Shown: piece by piece, positions 30,989 through 41,820 of the stretch | How the letters are laid out: the number at the start of each line of letters is the position of its first letter | Numbering within the stretch: position 1 is the stretch's first letter | NCBI RefSeq assembly: GCF_000397205.1 | Contig: NC_021237.1 | Location: 6,207,001-6,271,000, forward strand | Length of the DNA: 64,000 nt | Direction of reading: 5' to 3' | Origin: Pseudomonas protegens CHA0 | GTDB taxonomy: Bacteria; Pseudomonadota; Gammaproteobacteria; Pseudomonadales; Pseudomonadaceae | Position numbers and translations under genes: made by a program | Notes under the pieces: model-generated | What the model was told of the DNA's origin: nothing | The model's input: the letters and a program-made list of their open reading frames with translations, nothing else | The model's database searches: none

Positions 30989-31332
30989 CCGCGCTCGATC
31001 TCCACACCCACACCCGAGGCAGCCGGGACGGCGCCAGGCTTGGTCAGTTTCAAGCGCAACCAAGGGATGTGAAATTCATTCATCAGAACCTCGGCAAGGC
31101 GCTCGGCAAAGGTTTCCACCAACTGGTACTGGGCATGCTCGGCAAACGCCTGGATCCGGGTGGAGACACTGGCATAGTCCAATGCCAGCGTCAGATCATC
31201 TCCAGCAGCTGCCGGGCGATTGTCCCAGGCAAAGCTCAGATCAAGACGCAGGCACTGTCGGATGCCGCGCTCCCAGTCGTAGGCACCAATCACGGTGTCC
31301 ACTTCCAGCCCTTCGATAAACACTCTGTCCAA
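30979..31332 (-). CDS. folB: Dihydroneopterin aldolase
   Basis: This 117-residue enzyme cleaves dihydroneopterin to the hydroxymethyl pterin used by FolK. It begins [28 protein letters not shown], with the catalytic Tyr/Glu region IGAYDWER and [13 protein letters not shown]. The start is TTG at 31332: GGAGA precedes it with good spacing and the protein then begins as in other FolB enzymes. A Met eight codons upstream would add Cys-rich residues not seen in the family. It overlaps folK. Confidence 0.92.
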   Translation of the reverse strand: MDRVFIEGLEVDTVIGAYDWERGIRQCLRLDLSFAWDNRPAAAGDDLTLALDYASVSTRIQAFAEHAQYQLVETFAERLAEVLMNEFHIPWLRLKLTKPGAVPAASGVGVEIERGCR

Positions 31333-31406
31333 GCACTCTTCTCCGCAGCACGACAAGGGCGCAATGCGCCGTTAGAATCAGGGCTTCCTCGCCCGGAATA
31401 GTTAGC

Positions 31407-31976
31407 ATGTTTTGGTTACTGGCGATTTTCGCCTACCTGCTCGGCTCTCTGTCCTTCGCCATTTTGCTCAGCCGCCTTACGGGTAATCCCGACCCGCGAA
31501 TGAGTGGCTCGGGTAATGCCGGCGCCACCAACATGCTGCGCCTGGCCGGCAAGAAACTCGCAGTCCTGACCCTGCTGGGAGACCTGTGCAAAGGCCTGGC
31601 ACCTGTGCTGATCGCCCACCTCGCGGGCTTGTCCCTGCAACAACAGGCCTGGGTGGGGCTCTATGCCGTCCTCGGCCATCTGTTTCCACTGTACTTCCGC
31701 TTCCGCGGCGGTAAGGGTGTCGCCACCGCCGCCGGCATGCTGCTGGGGCTCTACCCCCCGGCCGCGCTGCTGGCCATCGCCGCCTGGGCGCTAACCTTCT
31801 ATCTCACTCGTACCAGTTCACTGGCCGCACTGATCGCCACCCCCCTGACCTTGCCACTGCTGGCCTGGCAGGAACCGGAGGCGCTATTGCCGATGAGCGT
31901 GCTGACACTGCTGATCGTCTGGCGCCACCGCGGCAATTTACGCGACCTGTTTGCCGGGCGCGAACGGCATTTTTGA
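31407..31976 (+). CDS. plsY: Glycerol-3-phosphate acyltransferase PlsY
   Basis: This 189-residue inner-membrane protein with about five helices begins [24 protein letters not shown]. It transfers acyl groups from acyl-phosphate to glycerol-3-phosphate, the first step of phospholipid synthesis. The three conserved loops are present: [31 protein letters not shown] (GGKGVAT) and the C-terminal [15 protein letters not shown] (RxxNLxRL-like). It is transcribed divergently from folB with 74 bases between starts and converges on tsaD. Confidence 0.95.
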   Translation: MFWLLAIFAYLLGSLSFAILLSRLTGNPDPRMSGSGNAGATNMLRLAGKKLAVLTLLGDLCKGLAPVLIAHLAGLSLQQQAWVGLYAVLGHLFPLYFRFRGGKGVATAAGMLLGLYPPAALLAIAAWALTFYLTRTSSLAALIATPLTLPLLAWQEPEALLPMSVLTLLIVWRHRGNLRDLFAGRERHF

Positions 31977-32021
31977 ATCCCTCAGATGAAAAGGTCTCAG
32001 CCCGAGCCTCCCCGCATGAAA

Positions 32022-33047
32022 TCAGAGAGCTGACAACTGCTCCATCGGCCAACGCGCCTGTACGCTGATCGCCAGGCTTTCCTGCTGCCCGGCCTGCAAA
32101 CGCTGGCAACCGGCAAAGGCGATCATCGCTCCGTTGTCGGTGCAGAACTCGGGACGGGCATAGAACACATTGCCCTTCATTTCAGCCAGCATCTTTTCCA
32201 GCGAAGCGCGCAATGCCTTGTTGGCACTTACACCTCCCGCAATAACCAGACGTTTGAGACCGGTCTGCTTCAAGGCACGCTTGCATTTGATGGTCAGAGT
32301 CTCCACCACCGCCTGCTGGAACGCGAGGGAGATGTCGCAACGGGTTTGCTCGCCGTCGTCTCCAGCGCTGACGCACTGCTGCCAGGTGTTCAAGGCGAAG
32401 GTTTTCAAGCCGCTGAAGCTGAAATCCAGCCCCGGGCGATCGGTCATCGGCCGCGGAAAGACAAAGCGCCCTGCTACGCCCTGAGTCGCCAGGCGCGCAA
32501 TCTCGGGGCCGCCCGGATAATTCAGGCCGATCATCTTCGCCGTCTTGTCGAATGCCTCGCCTGCGGCGTCATCCAGGGTCTCGCCCAATAACTCGTATTG
32601 GCCGATACCATCGACCCGAACCAACTGGGTATGACCACCGGACACCAACAAAGCGACGAACGGGAATTGCGGAGGTTGCTCCTCCAGCATCGGCGCCAGC
32701 AGGTGGCCCTCCATATGGTGCACGCCCAGGGCTGGAATGCCCCAGGCAAAGGCCAGCGCCTGGGCGCAGGAAGCCCCCACCAGCAAGGCACCGACAAGGC
32801 CGGGGCCAGCGGTGTAGGCAATCGCGTCGATCTCGGTAGGCACGCAGTCGGCCTCGGCCAGCACCTGGCGGATCAAGGGCAGCATGCGCTTGACGTGATC
32901 CCGGGAGGCCAGCTCCGGCACCACGCCACCGTAGGCGCGATGCAGGTCGATCTGGCTGAACAGCGCGTCGGCCAGCAGGCCCCGCTCACTGTCGTATAAC
33001 GCGACGCCGGTTTCGTCGCAGGACGTTTCTAATCCCAGTACTAGCAT
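32022..33047 (-). CDS. tsaD: tRNA N6-adenosine threonylcarbamoyltransferase TsaD
   Basis: This 341-residue ASKHA-fold ATPase, with TsaB, TsaE and TsaC, makes t6A37 in ANN-decoding tRNAs. It begins [19 protein letters not shown]. The iron-binding histidines lie in [11 protein letters not shown] and the nucleotide-binding blocks include [24 protein letters not shown] and [13 protein letters not shown]. Length is normal (337 in E. coli). It is divergent from rpsU, the usual arrangement in gamma-proteobacteria. Its product acts on the CAU tRNA-Ile2 class as well, one of which is encoded in this window. Confidence 0.96.
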   Translation of the reverse strand: MLVLGLETSCDETGVALYDSERGLLADALFSQIDLHRAYGGVVPELASRDHVKRMLPLIRQVLAEADCVPTEIDAIAYTAGPGLVGALLVGASCAQALAFAWGIPALGVHHMEGHLLAPMLEEQPPQFPFVALLVSGGHTQLVRVDGIGQYELLGETLDDAAGEAFDKTAKMIGLNYPGGPEIARLATQGVAGRFVFPRPMTDRPGLDFSFSGLKTFALNTWQQCVSAGDDGEQTRCDISLAFQQAVVETLTIKCKRALKQTGLKRLVIAGGVSANKALRASLEKMLAEMKGNVFYARPEFCTDNGAMIAFAGCQRLQAGQQESLAISVQARWPMEQLSAL

Positions 33048-33085
33048 GGGTTTGCGCCTTGTAGAGGCTGAATTCGAAGGCGCGC

Positions 33086-33091
33086 ATAATA
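33086..33091 (-). promoter_or_regulatory. Candidate -10 element for tsaD
   Basis: On the minus strand the bases read TATTAT, 39 bases before the tsaD ATG. No convincing -35 is seen 17 bases upstream (CTGGTC is the nearest), so the call is tentative. Confidence 0.35.
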
Positions 33092-33247
33092 GTCGCCACT
33101 CCCGCGCCCGACCAGCGGTTTTCGATCAGAGGCTTTGCATTCCGAGCGTTGAGGGGTTAACATCCGCAACCCTTAAAAACCGACGACCTCAGCCGCGATT
33201 TTTGCGACGAGAACGTTGACCCCGGTAATGAATGAAGGTAGCTCTGG

Positions 33248-33463
33248 ATGCCAGCCGTCAAAGTTAAAGAGAACGAACCCTTCGACGTAGCTCTGCGTCG
33301 TTTCAAGCGCTCCTGCGAAAAAGCCGGTGTTCTGGCTGAAGTTCGTAGCCGCGAATTTTACGAGAAGCCGACTTCTGAGCGTAAGCGCAAAGCAGCTGCT
33401 GCTGTTAAGCGTCACGCCAAGAAAGTTCAGCGCGAACAGCGCCGCGCCGTACGTCTGTACTAA
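33248..33463 (+). CDS. rpsU: 30S ribosomal protein S21
   Basis: This is a 71-residue, strongly basic protein, beginning [21 protein letters not shown] and ending in a Lys/Arg-rich tail, identical in plan to E. coli S21 (71 residues). S21 sits near the anti-Shine-Dalgarno of the 30S subunit and aids initiation. It heads the classical macromolecular-synthesis cluster rpsU-dnaG-rpoD. Here a 483-base gap separates it from dnaG. Confidence 0.97.
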
Positions 33464-33493
33464 TACACAGACGTTCGTTGCAAGCTTCTGCCA

Positions 33494-33514
33494 AGCCCGG
33501 CCCTCAGCCGGGCT
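33494..33514 (+). terminator. Hairpin downstream of rpsU
   Basis: AGCCCGGC-CCTCA-GCCGGGCT is a perfect 8-base stem 30 bases past the rpsU stop. No T-run follows. In E. coli an internal terminator at this point keeps dnaG expression far below rpsU; the same role is likely. Confidence 0.5.
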
Positions 33515-33946
33515 AATGGCATTTGCGGAATACGCTTGATGCTTCACCGTCGAAGCCGCCCATGCGACCCAGACGATTCTGCTTCACCACGTCAGACCTG
33601 GCTTCTTGCCAGCGGTGCACGTCTTTTCTGACGAGCCTTCCAAGGCTACTGACGAGCACACCCTTATCTGATTCCTACAGACGATCAGCCCAAGGCGCCC
33701 TTCTCCAGCGCCCGCTTAATGAGCTATCCGAGGCCAGCCCAAAGCCACTGTCGGACTCAGCGCAACACCTTCAAATAGTCGAATACTGATTGAAACTAAC
33801 GTCAGTGGACGTTCGGCAGATACACTTCCCGACTGCGATCACGCCGAAAACCAGGGTCGAGCCGCGTAACCTCACGCTTGGCCGCCACCTGAACTTTCGA
33901 CGGTGTCGCCAGGGCTATCTTTGCGCGCAGTGATGACGAGAACGCC
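33515..33946. other. Non-coding gap between rpsU and dnaG
   Basis: This stretch of about 430 bases has no credible gene. An 88-codon open frame at 33523-33789 has Ser/Arg/Pro-rich composition without a ribosome-binding site and does not resemble a protein. P. aeruginosa, as I recall, has a yqeY-like gene here; no trace was recognised. It probably carries dnaG promoters, but no clear -35/-10 pair was identified. Confidence 0.6.
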
Positions 33947-35920
33947 ATGGCCGGGCTTATTCCCCAGAGCTTTATTGACGACCTTCTGAACCGCACCGAC
34001 ATCGTCGATGTCGTCAGTTCGCGCCTGCAAATCAAGAAAGCCGGCAAGAACTACACCGCCTGCTGCCCCTTCCACAAGGAAAAGACCCCCTCCTTCAGCG
34101 TCAGCCCCGACAAGCAGTTCTACTACTGCTTTGGCTGCGGCGCAGGCGGGAACGCCCTCGGCTTCATCATGGACCACGACAACCTGGACTTTCCCCAGGC
34201 CGTCGAGGAACTGGCGAAGGCGGCTGGCATGGAAATCCCCCGCGAAGAGAGCAGCCGCGGCCAGCGCAAGCCTCGGCAACCCACCGACTCACCGCTGTAT
34301 CCGCTGCTCACTGCCGCCGCCGACTACTACCGCCAGGCCCTGAAAAGCCATCCAGCGCGCAAGGCTGCGGTCGACTACCTGAAGGGGCGCGGCCTTACCG
34401 GCGAGATCGCCCGGGACTTCGGCCTGGGCTTCGCTCCGCCTGGCTGGGACAACCTGTTCAAACACCTGAGCAGCGACACCCTGCAGCAGAAAGCCATGAT
34501 CGATGCCGGCCTGCTGATCGAGAACGCCGAGACCGGCAAGCGCTATGACCGCTTTCGCGACCGGGTAATGTTCCCGATCCGCGACACTCGCGGTCGGATC
34601 ATCGCCTTCGGCGGCCGGGTTCTGGGGGACGACAAGCCCAAATACCTGAACTCTCCGGAGACCCCGGTCTTTCACAAGGGCCAGGAACTCTACGGCCTGT
34701 TTGAAGCCCGCAAGAACAACCGCAACCTCGACGAAATCATCGTTGTCGAGGGCTACATGGACGTCATCGCCCTGGCCCAGCAAGGCCTGCGCAACGCCGT
34801 GGCCACCCTGGGTACCGCCACCAGCGAAGAACACCTCAAGCGCCTGTTCCGCATCGTACCCAACGTACTGTTCTGCTTCGACGGTGACCAGGCTGGGCGC
34901 AAGGCCGCCTGGCGCGCCCTGGAGGCGACCCTGACCTGCTTGCAGGACGGGCGCCGCGCGCGCTTTCTGTTCCTTCCCGAAGGCGAAGATCCGGATACCC
35001 TGGTCCGCGCCGAAGGCACCGATGCCTTCCGCGCTCGAATCAACCAGCACGCACAGCCGCTGGCCGATTACTTTTTCCAGCAACTGATCGATGAAGCCGA
35101 CCCGCGCTCACTGGAAGGCAAGGCCCATCTGGCGACCCTGGCCGCGCCCCTGATCGAGAAAATCCCCGGGGCCAACCTGCGCACCCTGATGCGCCAGCGC
35201 CTGAGCGAAATCACCGGCCTGACCAACGAAACGGTCAACCAACTGGCCCACAGCGCACCGCCCGAAGCGCCACCCGCGTACGACGCAGGCATCGATTACG
35301 ACGCGATGCCGGATTATGCCGACTATCATGAGCCGCACCAGGAGGCGTACACCCCACAACAAGAGTGGACGCCAAAGAAAAATGCCGGCGGCAAGAAATG
35401 GGAAAACAAACCCTGGGACAAGAACGGCAAGGGCAAGCGCCAGGGCGATCGCGACCAGCCACGCGGCCCGCGCATCCCCGCTGCAGTGGAACCGCCGACC
35501 CTTTCAGCCTTGCGCACTTTGCTGCATCACCCGCAACTGGCAGAAAAAGTTGAAGATGCCGGGCATTTTGCCGATGACGACAACACCAATACCCAGTTGC
35601 TGGTGGCTCTGATCGAAGCCGTGCAGAAAAATCCTAAGCTACGCTCTATTCATCAATTGATGGCGCGCTGGCACGGCACCCAGCAAGGGCATCTGCTCAC
35701 CGCACTGGCGGAAAAAGAATGGCTGATCGACGGAGATAACCTTGAACAACAGTTTTTCGACACCATTAATAGTTTGTCAGCTCGCCAACGCGAGCGTGTT
35801 TTAGAGCAACTTCTCAGGAAATCGCGTCAAAGCGAGCTCAGCAGCGAAGAGAAAAAACAGCTGGTTGAGCTTCTAAAACGCAATGTTCCCGCATCAAACC
35901 CGACCTCAACTGGCGCGTGA
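33947..35920 (+). CDS. dnaG: DNA primase
   Basis: This 657-residue primase makes RNA primers at the replication fork. The N-terminal CHC2 zinc finger is seen in CCPFHKEKTPSFSVSP and YYCFGCGAGG. The catalytic core has RVMFPIRDTRGRIIAFGGR and the TOPRIM blocks VVEGYMDVIAL and CFDGDQAGRKAAWRA. A low-complexity, Lys/Asn/Gly-rich linker (about residues 475-505) leads to the C-terminal DnaB-interacting domain. The protein is longer than E. coli DnaG (581) because of that linker, as in other pseudomonads. Start ATGGCCGGGCTTATTCC is supported by homology. Confidence 0.96.
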   Translation: MAGLIPQSFIDDLLNRTDIVDVVSSRLQIKKAGKNYTACCPFHKEKTPSFSVSPDKQFYYCFGCGAGGNALGFIMDHDNLDFPQAVEELAKAAGMEIPREESSRGQRKPRQPTDSPLYPLLTAAADYYRQALKSHPARKAAVDYLKGRGLTGEIARDFGLGFAPPGWDNLFKHLSSDTLQQKAMIDAGLLIENAETGKRYDRFRDRVMFPIRDTRGRIIAFGGRVLGDDKPKYLNSPETPVFHKGQELYGLFEARKNNRNLDEIIVVEGYMDVIALAQQGLRNAVATLGTATSEEHLKRLFRIVPNVLFCFDGDQAGRKAAWRALEATLTCLQDGRRARFLFLPEGEDPDTLVRAEGTDAFRARINQHAQPLADYFFQQLIDEADPRSLEGKAHLATLAAPLIEKIPGANLRTLMRQRLSEITGLTNETVNQLAHSAPPEAPPAYDAGIDYDAMPDYADYHEPHQEAYTPQQEWTPKKNAGGKKWENKPWDKNGKGKRQGDRDQPRGPRIPAAVEPPTLSALRTLLHHPQLAEKVEDAGHFADDDNTNTQLLVALIEAVQKNPKLRSIHQLMARWHGTQQGHLLTALAEKEWLIDGDNLEQQFFDTINSLSARQRERVLEQLLRKSRQSELSSEEKKQLVELLKRNVPASNPTSTGA

Positions 35921-35934
35921 GGTCATAGCTCGGG

Positions 35935-35940
35935 TATAAT
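35935..35940 (+). promoter_or_regulatory. Consensus -10 element before rpoD
   Basis: TATAAT, 47 bases before the rpoD ATG, with GC-rich flanks. The region just upstream holds a GACCTCA/TGAGGTC inverted repeat (35902-35924) that straddles the dnaG stop codon and would overlap the -35 zone, where no strong TTGACA is seen. Confidence 0.5.
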
Positions 35941-35987
35941 CCTCGGCTTGTTTTTTGCCCGCCAAGACCTTCAGTGGATAGGGTGTT

Positions 35988-37835
<1,848 letters not shown>

Positions 37836-37843
37836 GCCCAAGA

Positions 37844-37867
37844 CCCCCAGCCCAGCTGGGGGTTTTG
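37844..37867 (+). terminator. Intrinsic terminator of rpoD
   Basis: CCCCCAGC-CCA-GCTGGGGG gives an 8-base stem at 37844-37862, directly followed by TTTTG and then CTTTTTG. It begins 9 bases after the rpoD stop. Confidence 0.9.
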
Positions 37868-37951
37868 CTTTTTGCAGCCCGTCCTTCTTTCCTTCCCCGC
37901 CCCATAGCCGGTCTACACTCGAAACATTCCCCGTGCCATAACGAGACGGTT

Positions 37952-40900
37952 ATGCCCAGACTGTCGGCCATGCTCCTGCTGGCGCTGCTCACCTGGACCG
38001 CAACGGCTGGCGCGCTGACTCTCACCGACGAAGAACGTAGCTGGCTCAAGACTCACCCGGAACTGCGCCTGGGTGTGGACGCTTCATGGCCGCCTTTCGA
38101 GTATCGGGATGAAGAAGGCCGCTATCAGGGCCTGGCCGCGGACTACATCCACCTGATCCAGGAACGCCTGTCCGTAAACCTCAAGCCCGTCGAGCCCGCC
38201 AGCTGGACCGCGGTGCTAGAGGACGCCAAGCAGGGCAAGCTGGACCTGCTGCCCGGGATCATGTCGACCCCCGAACGCCAGAGCTACATGGCCTTCACCC
38301 GGCCTTACCTGGACTTTCCCATCGTCATCCTCGCCCATGAAGGCGGCGCGCAACCCCACAACCTCAAGGAACTGTACGGCCTCAAGATAGCGGTGGTGGA
38401 AAACTACGCCCCTCACGAACTGTTGCGCACCCACCACCCGGACCTGAACCTGGTGGCCATGCCCAATGTCAGCTCGGCGCTGCAGGCCCTGGCCACCGAC
38501 GAAGTGGACGCCGTGGTCGGCGACCTCGCCTCCAGTGTCTGGAGCCTGCGTCAGCTCAAGCTCGACGGTCTCTACGTCAGCGGCGAAACCCCCTATCGCT
38601 ATCAGTTGGCGATGGGCGTCCCGCGGGAAAACAAGGTCCTGGTAAGCATTCTCGACAAGGTGCTCGCCGACCTCAGCCCCGAGGAAATCAGCACCATCCA
38701 GCAACACTGGGTGGGCAGCGTGCTCGACCACAGGACCTTCTGGTCGGATGTCCTGATGTATGGCCTGCCCGGTCTACTGCTGCTGGTGACCGTGCTGGCG
38801 GTGGTGATCCGTATCAACCGCCGCTTGAGCTCGGAAATTTCCCGGCGGGTCGCCCTGGAACAGGAACTGCGCAGCAGCGAATACCACTACCGCAGCCTAG
38901 TGGAAAGCCTGTCCGCGATTGCCTGGGAAGCGCGCATCAGCGACTTTACCTACAGCTATGTCTCGCCCCATGCCGAAGCCCTGCTGGGCTATCCCCTGGC
39001 CCATTGGCTGATTCCCGGTTTCTGGCGCAACATCATCCACCCCGCGGACCTGACCCGGGCCCAGGCCTTCTGCGACCACGAAGTGCAGGCCGGGCGGGAT
39101 CACAGCCTCGATTACCGGGTGATCGCCGCCGACGGTCGCTGCCTCTGGGTGCGCGACATCGTCAGCCTGATCGAGCATGGCCACGAACCGGTGATGCGCG
39201 GGTTGATGATCGACATCAGCGAGACCAAGCACACCGAAGAGGCCCTGCGCCTGTCCGAACAGAAGTTCGCCTCGGTGTTCCAGCAATGTCCGGACATCCT
39301 GGTGATTGCCCGGCTGTCCGACGGCTGCCTGCTGGAAGTCAACAAGGCCTTCGAGGAGCAGATCGGCCTGAGCGCGCAAAGCGTGGTTGGCCAGACCGCC
39401 ACCGAGCTCAATATCTGGGGCATCCCCGGGGTCGGGCCAGGGCTGCTGCAACGCTTGCAGGCCGGCAGCATCCGCAATCTGGAAATGCCCTTTCGCCGGC
39501 ATAACGGCCAGTTGTTCACCGGCCTGATCTCCGCCGAGCCCTTCGACCTCGACACCACGCCGGCGCTGGTGGTAGTGGTACGCGACATCAGCCAACTCAA
39601 AGAGACCCAGCAACAACTGCAGACCTCCGAGGAGAAGTTCGCCAAGGCCTTCCATGCCTCCCCCGATGGCCTGCTGCTGACCCGTCAGCGCGACGGGCTA
39701 CTGATCGAGGTCAACGAAGGCTTCAGTCGCATCACCGGCTTCAACAGCGCCATGTCGCTGGACCGCTCGACCCTGGACCTGGGCATCTGGGTCAATCTCA
39801 ATGAGCGCAAGCAGATGCTCGACCTGCTGCAGCGCGATGGTTTCGTCCGCGACTTCAACTGCCATATCCGGCGCAACGATGGCCAGATCCGCCTCTGCGA
39901 GCTGTCGAGCCGGCCACTGCCCATCGGCGGTGACGACTGCATGCTGACCATCGCCCGGGACATTACCGACCGACGCCTGATGCAGGAGAAGCTGCAACAG
40001 GCGGCGACCGTATTCGAAAGCACAGCCGAAGGCGTGATGATCACCGATACCCAGCAGCGCATCAGCGCAGTCAATCGCGCCTTCAGCGAAATCACCGGCT
40101 ACAGCGAACGTGAAGCCCTGGGCCACACTCCGCGCCTACTTGCCTCGGGCCTGCATGACAGCGCCTTCTACGCCGCGATGTGGCATCAGTTGACCCTGGA
40201 GGGCCACTGGCAGGGTGAGATCTCCAACAGGCGCAAGAACGGTGAGCTTTATCCCAACTGGCTGACCATCAATGCGGTGCGCAACCGGGAAAACCAGATC
40301 ACCCATTTCGTCGCGGTGTTCGCCGATATTTCCAGCCTCAAGCACGCCCAGGCGCGGCTCGACTACCAGGCTCACCACGACCCCCTGACCGGCCTGCCGA
40401 ATCGCACCCTGTTTGAAAGCCGACTGCTCAGTGCTCTCAATAGCCAACAGGACAACGGCAGCCAGGGCGCGGTACTGTTCCTAGACCTGGACCGGTTCAA
40501 GCACATCAACGACAGCCTCGGCCACCCGGTGGGCGACCTGCTGCTCAAGGGCATCGCCGTGCGTCTGAAGGAACAGCTGAGGGATATCGACACCGTGGCC
40601 CGCCTGGGTGGCGACGAATTCATCATCCTGCTGCCGGGCCTGCACCAGGCCAGCGATGCCGATCACATCGCCACCAAGCTGCTGAACTGCTTTACCGCCC
40701 CCTTCCAGGCCGGCGAACACGAGTTTTTCATCAGCGCCAGCATCGGCACCAGCCTGTACCCCAAGGACGGCTGCGATGTCGCCACCCTGATCAAGAACGC
40801 CGACGCCGCCATGTATCGCTCAAAGGCCAAGGGCCGCAACCGCGTGGAGCGCTACACCCGCGACCTGACCGCCCAGGCCAGCGAACGGGTAGCCCTGGAG

Positions 40901-41695
40901 CACGAGCTGCGGCGAGCCATTGAGCGCAACGAGCTGTCGCTGTATTTCCAACCCAAGATCAGCCTCAGCAACCACGAGCTGGTGGGCGCCGAAGCCCTGA
41001 TCCGTTGGCATCACCCCACTTTCGGCGATGTGCCCCCCGAGCACTTCATTCCCCTGGCCGAAGAAAACGGCATGATCCTGCTGATCGGCGACTGGGTACT
41101 GGAACAGGCCTGCCTGCAACTCAACAACTGGAACCGACGCTTTGAGGATTTCGGCCCCCTGTCGGTGAACCTCGCCGGCGCCCAGTTGCGCCAGCCCAAC
41201 CTGCTGGGGCGCATCGAGCAACTGCTGCGCGACTATGACCTGCAGCCCGGAATGCTACAGCTGGAAATCACCGAGAACTTCATCATGAGCCAGGCCGAAG
41301 AAGCCCTGGAAGTGCTGCATCAGCTCAAGCGCCTGGGCGTGCAACTGGCCATCGACGACTTCGGCACCGGCTACTCGTCCCTCAGCTACCTCAAACGCCT
41401 GCCCCTGGACTTTCTCAAGATCGACCAGTCCTTTGTCCGCGGGCTGCCGGACGACCCCCACGACGTGGCGATTGTCCGCGCCATCATCGCCCTGGGGCGC
41501 AGCATGCAGTTCACGGTGATTGCCGAAGGTGTGGAAAACCAGGAGCAGCAGACTTTCCTCACCCTGGAAGGCTGCGAACAGATCCAGGGTTATATCGTCA
41601 GCCTGCCCCTTGAAGCCGAGGAGTTCTGTACGACCTTCCTGCGAATCCGAGTTTCCGATTTTTCGGATAGCACAGCCGAGAAACCATCGCTATAA
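37952..41695 (+). CDS. rmcA: Multi-PAS GGDEF-EAL cyclic-di-GMP enzyme, RmcA-like
   Basis: This 1247-residue inner-membrane protein begins with a signal peptide (MPRLSAMLLLALLTWTATAGA). A periplasmic SBP_bac_3 domain (about 20-250, starting LTDEERSWLKTHPELRLG), a membrane helix (about 263-284) and four PAS repeats (about 300-820) follow. The GGDEF domain has the intact motif RLGGDEF (about 885). The EAL domain has GAEAL (about 1011) and IDDFGTGYSSLSYLKRL (about 1134). Both catalytic signatures are complete. Size, order and location after rpoD match RmcA (PA0575), which uses its PAS domains to tie c-di-GMP breakdown to redox state and phenazines. The periplasmic domain suggests an extra amino-acid-like input. 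The ATG at 37952 was chosen for the signal peptide. Confidence 0.93.
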   Translation: MPRLSAMLLLALLTWTATAGALTLTDEERSWLKTHPELRLGVDASWPPFEYRDEEGRYQGLAADYIHLIQERLSVNLKPVEPASWTAVLEDAKQGKLDLLPGIMSTPERQSYMAFTRPYLDFPIVILAHEGGAQPHNLKELYGLKIAVVENYAPHELLRTHHPDLNLVAMPNVSSALQALATDEVDAVVGDLASSVWSLRQLKLDGLYVSGETPYRYQLAMGVPRENKVLVSILDKVLADLSPEEISTIQQHWVGSVLDHRTFWSDVLMYGLPGLLLLVTVLAVVIRINRRLSSEISRRVALEQELRSSEYHYRSLVESLSAIAWEARISDFTYSYVSPHAEALLGYPLAHWLIPGFWRNIIHPADLTRAQAFCDHEVQAGRDHSLDYRVIAADGRCLWVRDIVSLIEHGHEPVMRGLMIDISETKHTEEALRLSEQKFASVFQQCPDILVIARLSDGCLLEVNKAFEEQIGLSAQSVVGQTATELNIWGIPGVGPGLLQRLQAGSIRNLEMPFRRHNGQLFTGLISAEPFDLDTTPALVVVVRDISQLKETQQQLQTSEEKFAKAFHASPDGLLLTRQRDGLLIEVNEGFSRITGFNSAMSLDRSTLDLGIWVNLNERKQMLDLLQRDGFVRDFNCHIRRNDGQIRLCELSSRPLPIGGDDCMLTIARDITDRRLMQEKLQQAATVFESTAEGVMITDTQQRISAVNRAFSEITGYSEREALGHTPRLLASGLHDSAFYAAMWHQLTLEGHWQGEISNRRKNGELYPNWLTINAVRNRENQITHFVAVFADISSLKHAQARLDYQAHHDPLTGLPNRTLFESRLLSALNSQQDNGSQGAVLFLDLDRFKHINDSLGHPVGDLLLKGIAVRLKEQLRDIDTVARLGGDEFIILLPGLHQASDADHIATKLLNCFTAPFQAGEHEFFISASIGTSLYPKDGCDVATLIKNADAAMYRSKAKGRNRVERYTRDLTAQASERVALEHELRRAIERNELSLYFQPKISLSNHELVGAEALIRWHHPTFGDVPPEHFIPLAEENGMILLIGDWVLEQACLQLNNWNRRFEDFGPLSVNLAGAQLRQPNLLGRIEQLLRDYDLQPGMLQLEITENFIMSQAEEALEVLHQLKRLGVQLAIDDFGTGYSSLSYLKRLPLDFLKIDQSFVRGLPDDPHDVAIVRAIIALGRSMQFTVIAEGVENQEQQTFLTLEGCEQIQGYIVSLPLEAEEFCTTFLRIRVSDFSDSTAEKPSL

Positions 41696-41696
41696 T
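41691..41696 (+). promoter_or_regulatory. tRNA promoter -10 overlapping the rmcA stop codon
   Basis: TATAAT includes the TAA stop of rmcA (41693-41695) and is followed by a GC-rich discriminator CCGGCGCC, as in stringently controlled stable-RNA promoters. The mature tRNA begins 15 bases later. The -35 region is not well defined. Confidence 0.55.
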
Positions 41697-41710
41697 CCGG
41701 CGCCTACTGA

Positions 41711-41787
41711 GGGCCTATAGCTCAGTTGGTTAGAGCAGAGGACTCATAATCCTTTGGTCCACGGTTCAAGTCCGTGTGGGCCCACCA
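41711..41787 (+). tRNA. tRNA with CAU anticodon, probably tRNA-Ile2 (lysidine-modified)
   Basis: This 77-base cloverleaf includes the encoded CCA: acceptor GGGCCTA/TGGGCCC, D-arm GCTC...GAGC, anticodon stem GAGGA/TCCTT with loop CTCATAA, and T-arm CACGG/CCGTG with the loop GTTCAAGT-like. The CAU anticodon could mean elongator Met or Ile2. C4-G69 and C5-G68 in the acceptor stem, and the general resemblance to E. coli ileX, favour Ile2, the substrate of TilS that reads AUA after lysidine formation. Annotation software would probably call it Met. Confidence 0.85.
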
Positions 41788-41820
41788 AACAAGAAAGCCG
41801 CGCAATGCGCGGCTTTCGCT
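41780..41820 (+). repeat. Left copy of a direct repeat (tRNA 3' end, attL-like)
   Basis: GCCCACCAAACA (41780-41791, the last eight bases of the tRNA plus four) recurs identically at 44000-44011. GCAATGCGC (41802-41810) recurs at 44022-44030 with the same 2220-base offset. Around these blocks the two copies align without gaps at 33 of 44 positions. A tRNA 3' end repeated at the far side of an AT-rich segment is the usual sign of a site-specific integration. Confidence 0.5.
41793..41817 (+). terminator. Intrinsic terminator of the tRNA gene
   Basis: GAAAGCCGCGC-AAT-GCGCGGCTTTC, an 11-base perfect stem with a 3-base loop, begins 6 bases after the CCA end and is followed by GCTTTTC. Confidence 0.85.

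Noticed and set aside
33523..33789. 88-codon open frame between rpsU and dnaG
   Set aside because: No ribosome-binding site, Ser/Arg/Pro-rich, no resemblance to YqeY or any family.
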